Assembly: GCF_038006205.1 (NCBI RefSeq)
Contig: NZ_JBBOUU010000001.1
Coordinates: 312,001-376,000, forward strand
DNA: 64,000 nt
Direction of reading: 5' to 3'
From: Solibacillus sp. FSL R7-0668
GTDB lineage: Bacteria; Bacillota; Bacilli; Bacillales_A; Planococcaceae
The notes beneath the pieces were generated by a model. That model worked only from the letters and a program-made list of their open reading frames with translations, was not told where the DNA came from and did no database searches. The translations under genes and the position numbers were made by a program. Below are positions 43,757 to 53,333 of the stretch, piece after piece. How positions within the stretch are numbered: the first letter of the stretch is position 1; each line of letters starts with the position of its first letter.

Positions 43757-45049
43757 GTGTTTTCTTTTAAAAAAAAGTCGACTGTTGCTAAGTTGGAAAA
43801 AGTAGATTTTCAAAATGTAGGCATCTTTATTACGAATCCAGATCGACTTGCACAAATGCAAATTATTGGATTAAATATGGAGGATTTGAAATTATTAAGA
43901 ACGATTAAACCATTTGTCGAAGTGCGGATTTTAGAGGTGGTACAGGCATTTTATTCGACAATCGAAGCAGTTCCTCAGTTTAAAGACATTATTACTAAAA
44001 ATAGTACATCTGAACGTTTACGCCAAACGCTGCGTCACCATATTGTTGAAATGCTGGAGGGCAGAATTGATGATAAGTACTTAGAAAATCGACGTAAAGT
44101 ATCACTTATGCATGTGCGAATTGGGCTTTCGACAAAGTGGTATTTAGCCTCTTTTCAAAAGCTAGAGGCCAGCTTACGTCAAATTGTCTATTCACTTGAT
44201 GTGGAATCTGAGCAAAAGCAAAAAATGATTGATGCCATTGGGCGCGCCTGTAATTTTGAGCAGCAGCTCGTATTGGAAGAATATGAACTTGTTTCAGCCG
44301 GGATTCAACAGCAGCAACAAGAACAAATTAAACAAGAAGTGAAATCGATAGTCGGTACTATTTCACAGGATTTAGAGCGTCAATCCCGCGATACGAATGA
44401 GACCGTATTGACCATGATGGAGCATACGAAAGCAGTGGATCAATATGTACATAACAGTATCGAGGCTGCAACGGATACGAAAATGGCTTCCAAAGAGGGC
44501 TATGAGCAGATGGTACTAATGACGAAGCAATCGAATGAAATTAATGAAAAAACGGTCGAAATGTCGCGCATGGTGGAGGCGTTGAACAATTCTTCGACAG
44601 AAATTTATGCAGTTATTGAAATTGTGAAGGGGATTGCGGGTCAAACGAATTTACTCGCATTGAATTCGGCCATTGAAGCAGCACGTGCAGGCGAGCATGG
44701 GAAGGGCTTTGCAGTTGTTGCCGATGAGGTACGGAAGCTAGCGGATCAAACGAAAACATCTGTAGAGCAAATTGCGGGGTTAATTGCCGTTTCGGGAAAT
44801 GTGACCAATGAAGTGATTGAAGCCATTCACCATATTCAAGAGCTTGTACAAAACGGCATTTCACAAAATGAGCACTCCATCCGTGCGTTCGACAAAATTA
44901 CTACGGCAGTCGATGGAACGATAGATGACTTCGAACATGTCGGTAAGCAAGTACGTGAGCTGAAGCATGTCGTTGAAACCATTGGCGAATCGACCAAATC
45001 GCTTGAGTATGCAGCCAGTAAGCTAGAGGAAACGATTCAAACATTTTAA
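43757..45049 (+). CDS. hemAT: HemAT-type globin-coupled aerotaxis transducer
   Basis: 430-aa soluble methyl-accepting protein. The N-terminal globin sensor (about 20-180) has the proximal heme histidine H119 in [17 protein letters not shown], closely matching the B. subtilis HemAT region, and lacks membrane helices. The C-terminal coiled-coil ends in the MCP hairpin ([20 protein letters not shown], then [12 protein letters not shown]), which contacts CheA/CheW. It senses oxygen for chemotaxis. Start is GTG 43757 behind GAGGGGGG. Other chemotaxis genes are elsewhere. Confidence 0.95.
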   Translation: MFSFKKKSTVAKLEKVDFQNVGIFITNPDRLAQMQIIGLNMEDLKLLRTIKPFVEVRILEVVQAFYSTIEAVPQFKDIITKNSTSERLRQTLRHHIVEMLEGRIDDKYLENRRKVSLMHVRIGLSTKWYLASFQKLEASLRQIVYSLDVESEQKQKMIDAIGRACNFEQQLVLEEYELVSAGIQQQQQEQIKQEVKSIVGTISQDLERQSRDTNETVLTMMEHTKAVDQYVHNSIEAATDTKMASKEGYEQMVLMTKQSNEINEKTVEMSRMVEALNNSSTEIYAVIEIVKGIAGQTNLLALNSAIEAARAGEHGKGFAVVADEVRKLADQTKTSVEQIAGLIAVSGNVTNEVIEAIHHIQELVQNGISQNEHSIRAFDKITTAVDGTIDDFEHVGKQVRELKHVVETIGESTKSLEYAASKLEETIQTF

Positions 45050-45050
45050 A

Positions 45051-45096
45051 AAAGCGCGGAAACCGTTACGAAATGTAATGGCTCCGTGCTTTTTTG
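45051..45096 (+). terminator. Terminator of hemAT
   Basis: AAAAGCGCGGA (45051-45061) pairs with TCCGTGCTTTT (45083-45093); an inner stem CCGTTAC/GTAATGG extends it. T-run follows. Confidence 0.9.
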
Positions 45097-45164
45097 TTTG
45101 TTAAGAAAATTATAGATATTCGCATTGTGTATAACTTTTTAGCAAAGATTTGCTTTACGTCTAG

Positions 45165-45274
45165 GCTAAAGCGCCAGCCCCTCGGTCATTTCGAACCCTC
45201 CTGCAAAAGTGGTGGAGCGTTTACTTTTGCGTCGGGCCCTCCAATGCCTGTCGGAGCTGGACGGGCGCTTTAGC
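45165..45274. repeat. Intergenic palindromic repeat element
   Basis: Terminal inverted repeat GCTAAAGCGCC (45165-45175) and GGCGCTTTAGC (45264-45274) enclose about 90 bases with an inner pairing (TGCAAAAGT with ACTTTTGC) and CCCTCGG/GGGCCCTCC-type blocks. It is far richer in G and C than flanking DNA. From memory, related elements (AGCGCC...AGCCCCTCG...GGCGCT) are scattered between genes in many Bacillaceae genomes. Non-coding; may also act as a terminator between the convergent hemAT and AIM24 genes. Confidence 0.7.
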
Positions 45275-45291
45275 GCTTTTGTTCTATCAAA

Positions 45292-46089
45292 TTATTTATT
45301 GAACATATCGAACAGTCCGCCAATACCGCCTTCACCTGAGTTTTGACCGCCACCGCCTTGGGAAACCGGAGCTGCTGCGAATACACGGCTTGCTAGACGG
45401 CTAAATGGTAATGACTGTACCCAAACCGTTCCTGGACCAGATAATGTAGCGAAGAATAAGCCCTCACCGCCAAATAGCGCTGTTTTAACGCCGCTAACCA
45501 TTTCGATATTATAATGAACATCCTGCGTCATGGCGACTAAGCAGCCCGTATCGATACGTAATGTTTCGCCTGGCTGTAATTGGCGTTCATAAATGGTACC
45601 ACCAGCGTGCACGAAAGCCATCCCATCACCTTCAAGCTTTTGCATGATGAATCCTTCACCACCAAAGAATCCTGTGCCTAGTTTTTTCTGCAGCTCGATG
45701 CCGACAGAAACACCCTTTGCTGCTGCTAAAAAGGCATCCTTTTGACAGATGATTTTGCCGTTGAGCTTACTTAAATCCATTGGAATGATTTTACCTGGAT
45801 AAGGCGCTGCAAAATAAACTTTTCGCTTGTCGTGCCCTTCGTTTGTAAAGGTTGTCATAAATAAGCTTTCGCCTGTAATAAGACGTTTACCTGCACCGAG
45901 TAATTTTCCCATAATGCCAGAGCCTTGGTTGCTCGATGCGTCTCCAAAGACCGTTTCCATGCGAATGCGGTCGTCCATCATCATTAAGCTCCCGGCCTCA
46001 GCAATTACCGTTTCCTGCGGGTCTAATTCTACTTCAACGAACTGCATGTCATCTCCGTGCAATACATAATCGATTTCATGATTTTTCAT
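45292..46089 (-). CDS. AIM24/TIGR00266 family protein
   Basis: 265-aa protein of the AIM24 (TIGR00266) beta-sandwich family. Typical marks are the [22 protein letters not shown] opening, a Gly-rich [19 protein letters not shown], the [17 protein letters not shown] repeat of that motif, and [28 protein letters not shown] near the end. The C-terminal tail is Gly-rich ([16 protein letters not shown]). Cellular role is unclear in bacteria. Single gene, convergent with hemAT. Confidence 0.88.
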   Translation of the reverse strand: MKNHEIDYVLHGDDMQFVEVELDPQETVIAEAGSLMMMDDRIRMETVFGDASSNQGSGIMGKLLGAGKRLITGESLFMTTFTNEGHDKRKVYFAAPYPGKIIPMDLSKLNGKIICQKDAFLAAAKGVSVGIELQKKLGTGFFGGEGFIMQKLEGDGMAFVHAGGTIYERQLQPGETLRIDTGCLVAMTQDVHYNIEMVSGVKTALFGGEGLFFATLSGPGTVWVQSLPFSRLASRVFAAAPVSQGGGGQNSGEGGIGGLFDMFNK

Positions 46090-46292
46090 GTTTTTTGTCC
46101 CCTTTAAATAAACTATTTCTATAAGTTACGTTTTGTTGCACGAGAAGTTTCAGAAAAAAACGATTTAGTAGCTCATTTTTTATAATTGTCAATTAATCTC
46201 GGTTTATATGAATAATGTTTTAGAGAAAAAAAGGGTATAAGTGAGAAAATGTCGAATATTAAAAGATAAATATGAGTTTGTGAGGTGGCGAA

Positions 46293-47774
46293 ATGGAACT
46301 GTTAAATTTTATTGGTGGTCAATGGATTGAAAATGAAAAATTACAGGAAATCCCTGTTGTAAACCCAGCAAATGGGGAGCAAATAGGAACGGTCCCGCTT
46401 TCAACAAAAGAGCAAGTCGATTTAGCTGTACAAAAAGCAAAGGCTGCACAAAAAGAGTGGGCGCTCATTCCAGCCCCAAAGCGTGCAGATTATTTATATG
46501 AAATTGCGTTTAAATTAAAGGAGAAAAAAGAGTACTTAGCGCAAATGCTCACAAAAGAAATGGGCAAAGTGATTGAAGAGGCACGTGGCGAAGTACAAGA
46601 AGGGATTGATATGGCGCTGTATATGGCAGCAGAGGGTAGACGACTCTTTGGTGAAACGGTGCCATCTGAATTGCCCAATAAATTTGCGATGAGCGTACGT
46701 GCGCCGATTGGGGTAGCGGGGCTCATTACACCGTGGAATTTCCCGATTGCCATTGCGACGTGGAAGGCATTTCCTGCGCTCGTTGCAGGTAATGCTGTTG
46801 TGTGGAAGCCGTCCAACGAAACCCCTATTATGGCCTATGAACTCGCAAAAATTTGTGAGGAAGTCGGGTTGCCAGCAGGTGTGTTAAATGTTGTATTTGG
46901 CTCAGGTCCGACAGTAGGGACGGCGATGATTGAGCATCCAGATATTCGCATTATTTCTTTTACAGGCTCTACTGTTACAGGAAGTAAGGTGGCTGAGCTT
47001 GGCGGCAAGCATTTAAAGAAGGTATCACTTGAAATGGGTGGTAAGAATGCAGTCATTGTGATGGATGATGCGGATTTAGATTTGGCGCTAGAAGGCATTT
47101 TATGGAGTGCTTTTGGGACAGCGGGTCAGCGTTGTACAGCATGTAGCCGTGTGATTGTGCATAAAGATGTAAAACAGGAGCTTGAGCAGCGTTTAGTGGC
47201 GTTAACGAAAGAATTACTTGTTGGGGATGGCTTAAATCCAGCGACAAAGGTTGGACCCGTCATCAATAAGGCAGCGCTCGAAAAAATCAATCATTATGTT
47301 CAAATCGGTAAGCAGCAAGGGGCAATCTTACTAACAGGCGGCAATATTTTAAATGAGGGCGACCTCGCGAATGGCTACTATTTTGAGCCGACTATTTTTA
47401 CGAATGTAGAGGCTACAAGTATTTTAGCGCAGGAGGAAATTTTTGGTCCGGTCATTAGCATTATTGAAGTTGCGAATTTAGATGAAGCGATTGAGGTGAA
47501 CAACGGGGTGAAGTTTGGCTTATCGAGCTCGATCTTCTCGCAAAATGTGAATACTATTTTCAAAGCACAGCAGCTACTGGATACAGGGATTGTTTATGTG
47601 AATGCTGGTACGACGGGCGCGGAAATTCACTTGCCGTTTGGTGGTACGAAGGGTACGGGGAACGGCCATCGTGATTCTGGCCAAGCAGCACTTGATGTTT
47701 ACACGGAATGGAAAAGTATATACGTAGACTATAGTGGCAAATTACAGCGCGCACAAATCGATAACAATGCATGA
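46293..47774 (+). CDS. Aldehyde dehydrogenase, likely alpha-aminoadipate semialdehyde dehydrogenase
   Basis: 493-aa NAD(P)-dependent aldehyde dehydrogenase with catalytic C281 (GQRCTACS), general base E247 (LEMGGKN), cofactor segment TPWNFPIAIATWK and GSTVTGSKVAELGG. First gene of a three-gene operon whose second product is a lysine 6-dehydrogenase, so the natural substrate is probably allysine (alpha-aminoadipate 6-semialdehyde), giving alpha-aminoadipate. The enzyme family itself is broad, so this assignment rests on context. ATG 46293 follows GAGGTGG. Confidence 0.85.
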   Translation: MELLNFIGGQWIENEKLQEIPVVNPANGEQIGTVPLSTKEQVDLAVQKAKAAQKEWALIPAPKRADYLYEIAFKLKEKKEYLAQMLTKEMGKVIEEARGEVQEGIDMALYMAAEGRRLFGETVPSELPNKFAMSVRAPIGVAGLITPWNFPIAIATWKAFPALVAGNAVVWKPSNETPIMAYELAKICEEVGLPAGVLNVVFGSGPTVGTAMIEHPDIRIISFTGSTVTGSKVAELGGKHLKKVSLEMGGKNAVIVMDDADLDLALEGILWSAFGTAGQRCTACSRVIVHKDVKQELEQRLVALTKELLVGDGLNPATKVGPVINKAALEKINHYVQIGKQQGAILLTGGNILNEGDLANGYYFEPTIFTNVEATSILAQEEIFGPVISIIEVANLDEAIEVNNGVKFGLSSSIFSQNVNTIFKAQQLLDTGIVYVNAGTTGAEIHLPFGGTKGTGNGHRDSGQAALDVYTEWKSIYVDYSGKLQRAQIDNNA

Positions 47775-47837
47775 AGTCCGCGATTGCGGGTGTCATAGAT
47801 TACATTTACTTATTCTACAAACAAAGGGGATGTTTAT

Positions 47838-49010
47838 ATGAAGGTAGTAGTGTTAGGTGCAGGTTTAATGGGGAAAGAAGTTGCACGCGATTTAGTGAAC
47901 AGTCATGATGTCGAAAACGTATTATTAGCGGATGTATCAATCGAAAAAGCGCAGGCATTCGTGGATACACTGAATACGAATAAAGTGGAAGTAGTACAGC
48001 TAGATGCGGATAGCGATAAGGACTTACGCGATGTCATTTCGCGTGGGGATATTGTCGTCAATGCACTCTTTTATACATTTAATGAGCGAGTAGCACGTGC
48101 AGCGATTGATGTAGGGGTGCATGCGGTTGATTTAGGTGGTCATATTGGTGGGGTGACGGAGGCTGTTTTACAGTTAAATGATCTAGCCGTGGCTAAAGGG
48201 GTTACAATTGTGCCAGATTTAGGCGTTGCGCCGGGCATGATCAATATTTTGGCGGGCTATGGTGTGACAAAATTAGATGAAGTCGATTCGATTAAGTTGT
48301 ACGTAGGGGGGATTCCGACAGAGCCGAAGCCGCCACTCCATTATACGCAGGTATTTTCATTAGATGGTGTATTCGATCACTACACAGAGCCTTCAAAAAT
48401 GATTCAAAAGGGTGTGCTGTCAGAGGTGCAATCATTGACAGGCATTGAGCCAATTTATTTCGATGAATTTGGTGTGTTAGAAGCGTTCTATACGTCAGGT
48501 GGCATTTCGACATTATACAAAACCTTCCCCGATGTCAAAACATTAGAATACAAAACAATTCGCTATAAAGGACATGCTGAAAAGTTCCAGCTGCTTGCGG
48601 AGTTAGGTTTTTTAGACAAAGGGAATGTTGTCGAAGCAGGTGGGCATGAGGTCAATGTTCGTGAAGTCACACGTGAAGTTTTAAAGAAAAAGCTAGATTT
48701 AGGGAAGAAGGTTGACGCGGTATTATTACGTGCGATTATTTCTGGTGAAAAATCAGAAGAGCAAATTACGTATGAATATGAAATGGTTGTACGGAAGGAT
48801 TTAGAGAACAATGTGACAGCAATGGCGCGTGCAACCGCCAATACGATTTCAGTTGTCGCACAAATGATTGGTAAAGGCTCCATTATTGCACGTGGTGTAT
48901 TTGCACCAGAAACCGTTGTACCAGGTAGAGAGTTTATTCAGGAGATGGCTAAGCGTGGTGTTGTAATTAAAGAAACATCACATCGTTCATCCATGATTGT
49001 AAAATGGTAG
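47838..49010 (+). CDS. L-lysine 6-dehydrogenase (saccharopine dehydrogenase family)
   Basis: 390-aa NAD(P)-dependent enzyme oxidatively deaminating L-lysine at the epsilon carbon to allysine. GAGLMG nucleotide motif at residues 7-12. The segments VVNALFYTFNE, VHAVDLGGHIGGVTE, IVPDLGVAPGMINILAGYG, LYVGGIP and TSGGISTLYKTFP correspond closely, from memory, to the Geobacillus stearothermophilus lysine 6-dehydrogenase. A saccharopine-forming role is less likely because no second saccharopine enzyme is present. Sits 63 bases after the aldehyde dehydrogenase and 10 before the acyl-CoA dehydrogenase. Confidence 0.85.
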   Translation: MKVVVLGAGLMGKEVARDLVNSHDVENVLLADVSIEKAQAFVDTLNTNKVEVVQLDADSDKDLRDVISRGDIVVNALFYTFNERVARAAIDVGVHAVDLGGHIGGVTEAVLQLNDLAVAKGVTIVPDLGVAPGMINILAGYGVTKLDEVDSIKLYVGGIPTEPKPPLHYTQVFSLDGVFDHYTEPSKMIQKGVLSEVQSLTGIEPIYFDEFGVLEAFYTSGGISTLYKTFPDVKTLEYKTIRYKGHAEKFQLLAELGFLDKGNVVEAGGHEVNVREVTREVLKKKLDLGKKVDAVLLRAIISGEKSEEQITYEYEMVVRKDLENNVTAMARATANTISVVAQMIGKGSIIARGVFAPETVVPGREFIQEMAKRGVVIKETSHRSSMIVKW

Positions 49011-49020
49011 GAGTGATCAT

Positions 49021-50211
49021 ATGAACTTCGAATATACAGCAGAACAAACGCTTTTACGACAAACCGTACGCCAATTTGTGGATGCCGAAATCATGCCAAA
49101 TATTGCGCAGTGGGATGCACAGGGCGGCTTTGATCAAGGGATTTGGAAGCGTTTAGCGGAACTAGGGTTGATGGGGGTATGTGTACCTGAAAAGTACGGC
49201 GGTGCAGGGATGGATTACAACTCACTGGCGATTGTATGTGAGGAGCTAGAGCGTGGGGATACGGCGTTTCGTACAGCGGTTTCTGTGCATATTGGGCTAA
49301 ATAGTATGACGCTCATGCAATGGGGGACAGAGGCACAAAAGCAAAAGTATTTAACACCTCAGGCAAAGGGAGAAAAAATCGGTGCGTTTGGGTTAACAGA
49401 GCCAGGAGCGGGTTCGGATGTGGCGGCCATGAGCTCCTATGCAAAGCGTGAAGGGGATTACTACATTTTAAATGGTCAAAAAACGTGGATTTCACTTTGC
49501 GACGTAGCGGACCATTTCATTGTTTTTGCTTATACGAATAAAGAAAAACGACATTATGGGATTTCAGCCTTTATCGTTGAACGTGACTGGGTAGGCTTTA
49601 GCTCGAAGGCCATTAAAGGGAAGTACGGAATTCGTGCGGGCAATACAGGTGAATTATTTTTCGAGGATGTAAAAATTCCTGCCGAAAACTTGCTCGGTGA
49701 AGAAGGAGAGGGCTTTAAAATTGCGATGTCAGCGCTGGATAATGGACGATTTACGGTAGCTGCAGGCGCGGTGGGCTTAATGCAGGCGTGTATTGAGGCA
49801 AGTGTGAAATATTGTAAGGAACGCGAAACCTTTGGCAAGCCGATTGGAGAACACCAGCTTGTAGGGCAAATGCTCGCAAAGATGGAAGCCGGCTACGAAA
49901 TGAGCCGTTTACTTGTATACCGCGTTGGCGAGCTAAAAAATGCAGGTGTACGCAACACGCGCGAAACATCGCTTGCAAAATGGCAGGCCTGTGATTTTGC
50001 GAACAAGGCAGCAGATGATGCGATGCAAATTCATGGGGCATATGGCTATTCCGATGATTATCCAGTGGCACGCTATTTGCGTAACTCAAAAGCGCCGGTG
50101 ATTTATGAAGGGACGCGTGAAATTCATACGATTATGCAGGCGGATTATGTGCTAGGAAAGCGTGAAGATAAAAAGCTGCGCTGTATGCTACCAAGCTGGC
50201 CATTTGAATAA
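49021..50211 (+). CDS. Acyl-CoA dehydrogenase, possibly glutaryl-CoA type
   Basis: 396-aa FAD-dependent dehydrogenase. Catalytic Glu E363 lies in IYEGTREIH; other marks are GLTEPGAGSDVAAM, QKTWISL, the GRFTVAAGAVGLMQACIE segment and QIHGAYGYS. The late position of the Glu in YEGT is that of short/branched-chain and glutaryl-CoA enzymes. In lysine degradation the pathway runs from aminoadipate to glutaryl-CoA, so a glutaryl-CoA dehydrogenase role fits the operon, but substrate residues were not checked. Third gene of the lysine operon, followed by a terminator. Confidence 0.83.
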   Translation: MNFEYTAEQTLLRQTVRQFVDAEIMPNIAQWDAQGGFDQGIWKRLAELGLMGVCVPEKYGGAGMDYNSLAIVCEELERGDTAFRTAVSVHIGLNSMTLMQWGTEAQKQKYLTPQAKGEKIGAFGLTEPGAGSDVAAMSSYAKREGDYYILNGQKTWISLCDVADHFIVFAYTNKEKRHYGISAFIVERDWVGFSSKAIKGKYGIRAGNTGELFFEDVKIPAENLLGEEGEGFKIAMSALDNGRFTVAAGAVGLMQACIEASVKYCKERETFGKPIGEHQLVGQMLAKMEAGYEMSRLLVYRVGELKNAGVRNTRETSLAKWQACDFANKAADDAMQIHGAYGYSDDYPVARYLRNSKAPVIYEGTREIHTIMQADYVLGKREDKKLRCMLPSWPFE

Positions 50212-50222
50212 TTTTTTGCGAT

Positions 50223-50258
50223 AAAACGAGATGGAATGATAAATTTCTCTCGTTTTTC
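50223..50258 (+). terminator. Terminator of the lysine operon
   Basis: AAAACGAGA (50223-50231) pairs with TCTCGTTTT (50248-50256), followed by TTC and a T-rich stretch. Confidence 0.8.
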
Positions 50259-50362
50259 GTTTGAGCAAAATATTTTTAATAAAATAAAGAAAATTCTGTA
50301 ACTTTATCATTAGTCGCAAGTCTAATTGAGTATATATCGTAAAAAATGAAGGAGGGGTAATA

Positions 50363-52498
50363 ATGAAGAAGGGCAAGATTTTCGGAATAGGCATTGCATT
50401 AGCATTAATGGCGATTGTCGGGTTGTCATCGCTGTTTTATGTTACAAAGGATACAGCCTATGCAAATGGCGTCATCTTTGAAGGGGAAGCGTATACCGTA
50501 CAGCTCCCAAATGCATTGACGAAGGACAGTGTCACAAACGGGGCGGTAATTGTAAAAGATGCGAATGGGAAAGTAGTACAGGCAACACTTACGCTGGATA
50601 CTACGGCAAAAGTGTTGACGGTAGAGAATTTGAAGGCTGGACAATACGAGGTAATCATTAAGAAAAATGCCTATGCCAAAGCATCAAAATTTGTGCGTGA
50701 GCAAAGCATTCCGCTAGATGTGATTCAAAAGGTGAGTGCCCTGAAAACAGAGGCGGATTTACAGGCTTATTTTAAAGGGTATCTTGCGGCTGAAAATGCG
50801 CGCTATCAAGGGCGCGGGGAGGAAAGTACACAGGAGTTTTCAAGTGCTGAGAGTGAGAATAGTTCAAGTGATAAAGCAAGCGGTGGTCAGAGCTATTCAA
50901 CGACAAACAACCAAGTGGAAGGTATTGAAGAAGGCGACATTACGATTACAGATGGGAAATACATTTACACAATTGTCGATAATAAAATTATGATTGTGGA
51001 TGCGAAATCTTTAAAAATGGTGAAGCGTTTAACGGTTGGTAAAGAGATTTATCCCACACATTTAATGCTGCATAATGAGCTATTAGTTGTTGGTTATACA
51101 GCCTATGTGGAAACACAAAAAGAATCCTATTACGATTCGAAATCGGTAACAAAAGTGGCATTTTATAATGTCAAAGATGCCGCAAATCCAACGCTTGTGC
51201 GTGAGGTAGGGCAAGATGGTGACCTTACGAATATTCGTAAATTAGGGAACTATTTATATGTAGTTTCAAGCAAAACACCAAATTACTGGATGCTGCCAGA
51301 AAATCAAGAGGTGGAATTACGCCCTGCAACCTATGATGGCGGTAAAGAAAAGCTCTTACCGGTTGATCAAATTCGTCTTTTACCTGAAAGCAATCAACCG
51401 AGCTATTTAATGGTTTCGGCGATGGATATCAGCAATATTAAATCCAATGAATGGAAAACCGTGAGCTTTTTAGGGAACAGCGGGCAAATGTACATGTCTG
51501 AAAACGCGATTTACATTGCATCGATGAACAATCAATTCTGGCCAACAGTTGATATTGCGGTCGATTCCACAGAGAGAGCCAGTGTACCTGTACAAAGTAA
51601 AAATGAAACGACGCTTTATAAAATTGCCATTGCGAAAACAAATATCCGCTTGGCAACAGAAGGTAAGGTGAAAGGTTCGGTATTAAATCAGTTTTCGATG
51701 GATGAGCATAACGGCTATATTCGCATTGCAACGACAGAGGGCAATGCTTGGGGTACGGATGCCAATTCGAAAAATCATCTCTTTATTTTAGACGAGAACT
51801 TAAAGCAGGTCGGTGCAGTCCATGATTTAGCGCCAGGAGAACGTATTTATTCGGCACGTTTCATCGGTGACAAGGCGTATTTAGTAACGTTTAAAGAAAC
51901 GGACCCACTATTTGTCATTGATACGAAAGATCCAAAAGCACCGAAAGTATTAGGGGAGCTTAAAATTCCAGGCTTTAGTAATTATTTACACCCGATCGAT
52001 GAAAACCATTTACTAGGTATCGGCTATGATACAGAGGTGCGAATGGAGCCAGGTGTGAAGGAGCCAATCGTGCTAACAAAAGGTATGAAGTTAAGCCTAT
52101 TTGATGTATCTGACTTGAAAAATCCGAAAGAAAAGCAAGCAGTAGTAATTGGTGGGCGTGGTACGTATTCATCGGTGCAACATGACCATAAAGCGCTATT
52201 TAGAGACCCACGAAATCATTTATACGGCTTCCCGGTGACAGTCTATTCAGAAACGGATGAACAAGACCGCCTGAAATACGAGGGAACGGGTGCCCAAATT
52301 TATCAAGTAACCACTTCGGGCATTAAATTAGTGGGGAATTTATTGGAGCAAGCGCGCCCAGGGGAGCAATATGAGGATGCATACAATGTCGTACAGCGTA
52401 TGCTTTATGTTGAGGATGAGCTATACGCGGTATCTCGCTCGAAGGTGACGAGCTATAACGGCAAAACCTATAAAAAGCAACAAACGCTTGGATTTTAA
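50363..52498 (+). CDS. Secreted beta-propeller domain protein
   Basis: 711-aa exported protein: membrane helix/signal (about 7-27), a beta domain (about 30-110), a Ser/Glu-rich linker (about 150-180), then a large C-terminal beta-propeller (about 190-700) of the Beta_propel family, marked by NNQVEGIEEGDITITDGKYIY and repeated blade ends such as DAKSLKMVKRL and DTKDPKAPKVLGELKIPGFS. The role of this family is unknown; it may bind a wall or protein partner at the cell surface. ATG 50363 follows GGAGGGG. It stands 136 bases before a MacB-type ABC pair. Confidence 0.85.
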   Translation: MKKGKIFGIGIALALMAIVGLSSLFYVTKDTAYANGVIFEGEAYTVQLPNALTKDSVTNGAVIVKDANGKVVQATLTLDTTAKVLTVENLKAGQYEVIIKKNAYAKASKFVREQSIPLDVIQKVSALKTEADLQAYFKGYLAAENARYQGRGEESTQEFSSAESENSSSDKASGGQSYSTTNNQVEGIEEGDITITDGKYIYTIVDNKIMIVDAKSLKMVKRLTVGKEIYPTHLMLHNELLVVGYTAYVETQKESYYDSKSVTKVAFYNVKDAANPTLVREVGQDGDLTNIRKLGNYLYVVSSKTPNYWMLPENQEVELRPATYDGGKEKLLPVDQIRLLPESNQPSYLMVSAMDISNIKSNEWKTVSFLGNSGQMYMSENAIYIASMNNQFWPTVDIAVDSTERASVPVQSKNETTLYKIAIAKTNIRLATEGKVKGSVLNQFSMDEHNGYIRIATTEGNAWGTDANSKNHLFILDENLKQVGAVHDLAPGERIYSARFIGDKAYLVTFKETDPLFVIDTKDPKAPKVLGELKIPGFSNYLHPIDENHLLGIGYDTEVRMEPGVKEPIVLTKGMKLSLFDVSDLKNPKEKQAVVIGGRGTYSSVQHDHKALFRDPRNHLYGFPVTVYSETDEQDRLKYEGTGAQIYQVTTSGIKLVGNLLEQARPGEQYEDAYNVVQRMLYVEDELYAVSRSKVTSYNGKTYKKQQTLGF

Positions 52499-52552
52499 GG
52501 AGTAACTAAAAATCTGTGTCAGGGCAAATGTTCTGATGCAGATTTTTTTCAT

Positions 52553-52596
52553 TTCTTAAGAATATCTTCATTTTTGTCATGCGAAAACCTTAAGAT
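52553..52596 (+). promoter_or_regulatory. TTCTTAAGAA palindrome upstream of the ABC operon
   Basis: TTCTTAAGAA (52553-52562) and a related CTTAAGAT (52589-52596), followed by CTTTACACTGTAAGTATAAA, which may hold the promoter. The same palindrome stands before the response regulator at 38556. Confidence 0.4.
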
Positions 52597-52634
52597 TTAA
52601 CCTTTACACTGTAAGTATAAAGGAGTGGAGAGCG

Positions 52635-53333
52635 ATGATTGAAGTGAAAAATGTCCAGCATACGTTTTTAATTGGGAAAAAGGGGAAGGAAAAGCGCGTG
52701 CCTGTATTGCGCAATGTTTCATTAGAGGTGCCATCAGGCGATATTATTGCGGTCGTCGGGAAAAGTGGCTCGGGGAAATCGACGCTGCTGCAAATATTGG
52801 CGGGTTTTATGAAGCCTGAACATGGCTCGATATGTGTCAACGGTCAGGAAATTGCGGCCTTTACCGAGGCACAGAGCGCGGCCTTTCGTCTCAAAAATTT
52901 CGGTTTTATCTTTCAAAATTTTCAATTGATGCCAAGTTTGACCGCGTTTGAAAATATTGAACTACCGCTTAAATTACAGGGCATCAGTCCAGCCATTCGC
53001 AAAAGCCGTGTCGAAGAAATAATGGCGCGTGTGGGGTTAGTGGAGGTGAGCGACCACTTTCCAAATGAATTATCAGGTGGTCAGCAGCAGCGTGTGAGTA
53101 TTGCGCGTGCATTAGTTACGAAAGCGCCGATTTTACTTGCGGATGAGCCAACAGGGAGCTTAGATTCTGAAACCGAGCAAGAAATTTTAGCATTGATAGA
53201 GCAGCTCAATCGAGACTTAAATTTAACATTTGTCATTATTACGCATGATGAGGAAGTGGCGAATATTGCCGATCAGCGTTACCGCATGCATGATGGGGCG
53301 TTAGTGAAAGAAGGTGTCGTTCATGCGATTTAA
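52635..53333 (+). CDS. ABC transporter ATP-binding protein (MacB/LolD type)
   Basis: 232-aa ATPase. Walker A GKSGSGKST (42-50), Q-loop FQNFQLMPSLTAFENIELPL, signature LSGGQQQR, Walker B ILLADEPTGSLD and switch histidine ITHDEEV. The LPL-x-LQG stretch and the overall sequence place it in the MacB/LolD/BceA exporter group. It overlaps its permease partner by 11 bases. No dedicated two-component system adjoins it, but a shared upstream palindrome links it to the one at 38556. Confidence 0.92.
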   Translation: MIEVKNVQHTFLIGKKGKEKRVPVLRNVSLEVPSGDIIAVVGKSGSGKSTLLQILAGFMKPEHGSICVNGQEIAAFTEAQSAAFRLKNFGFIFQNFQLMPSLTAFENIELPLKLQGISPAIRKSRVEEIMARVGLVEVSDHFPNELSGGQQQRVSIARALVTKAPILLADEPTGSLDSETEQEILALIEQLNRDLNLTFVIITHDEEVANIADQRYRMHDGALVKEGVVHAI

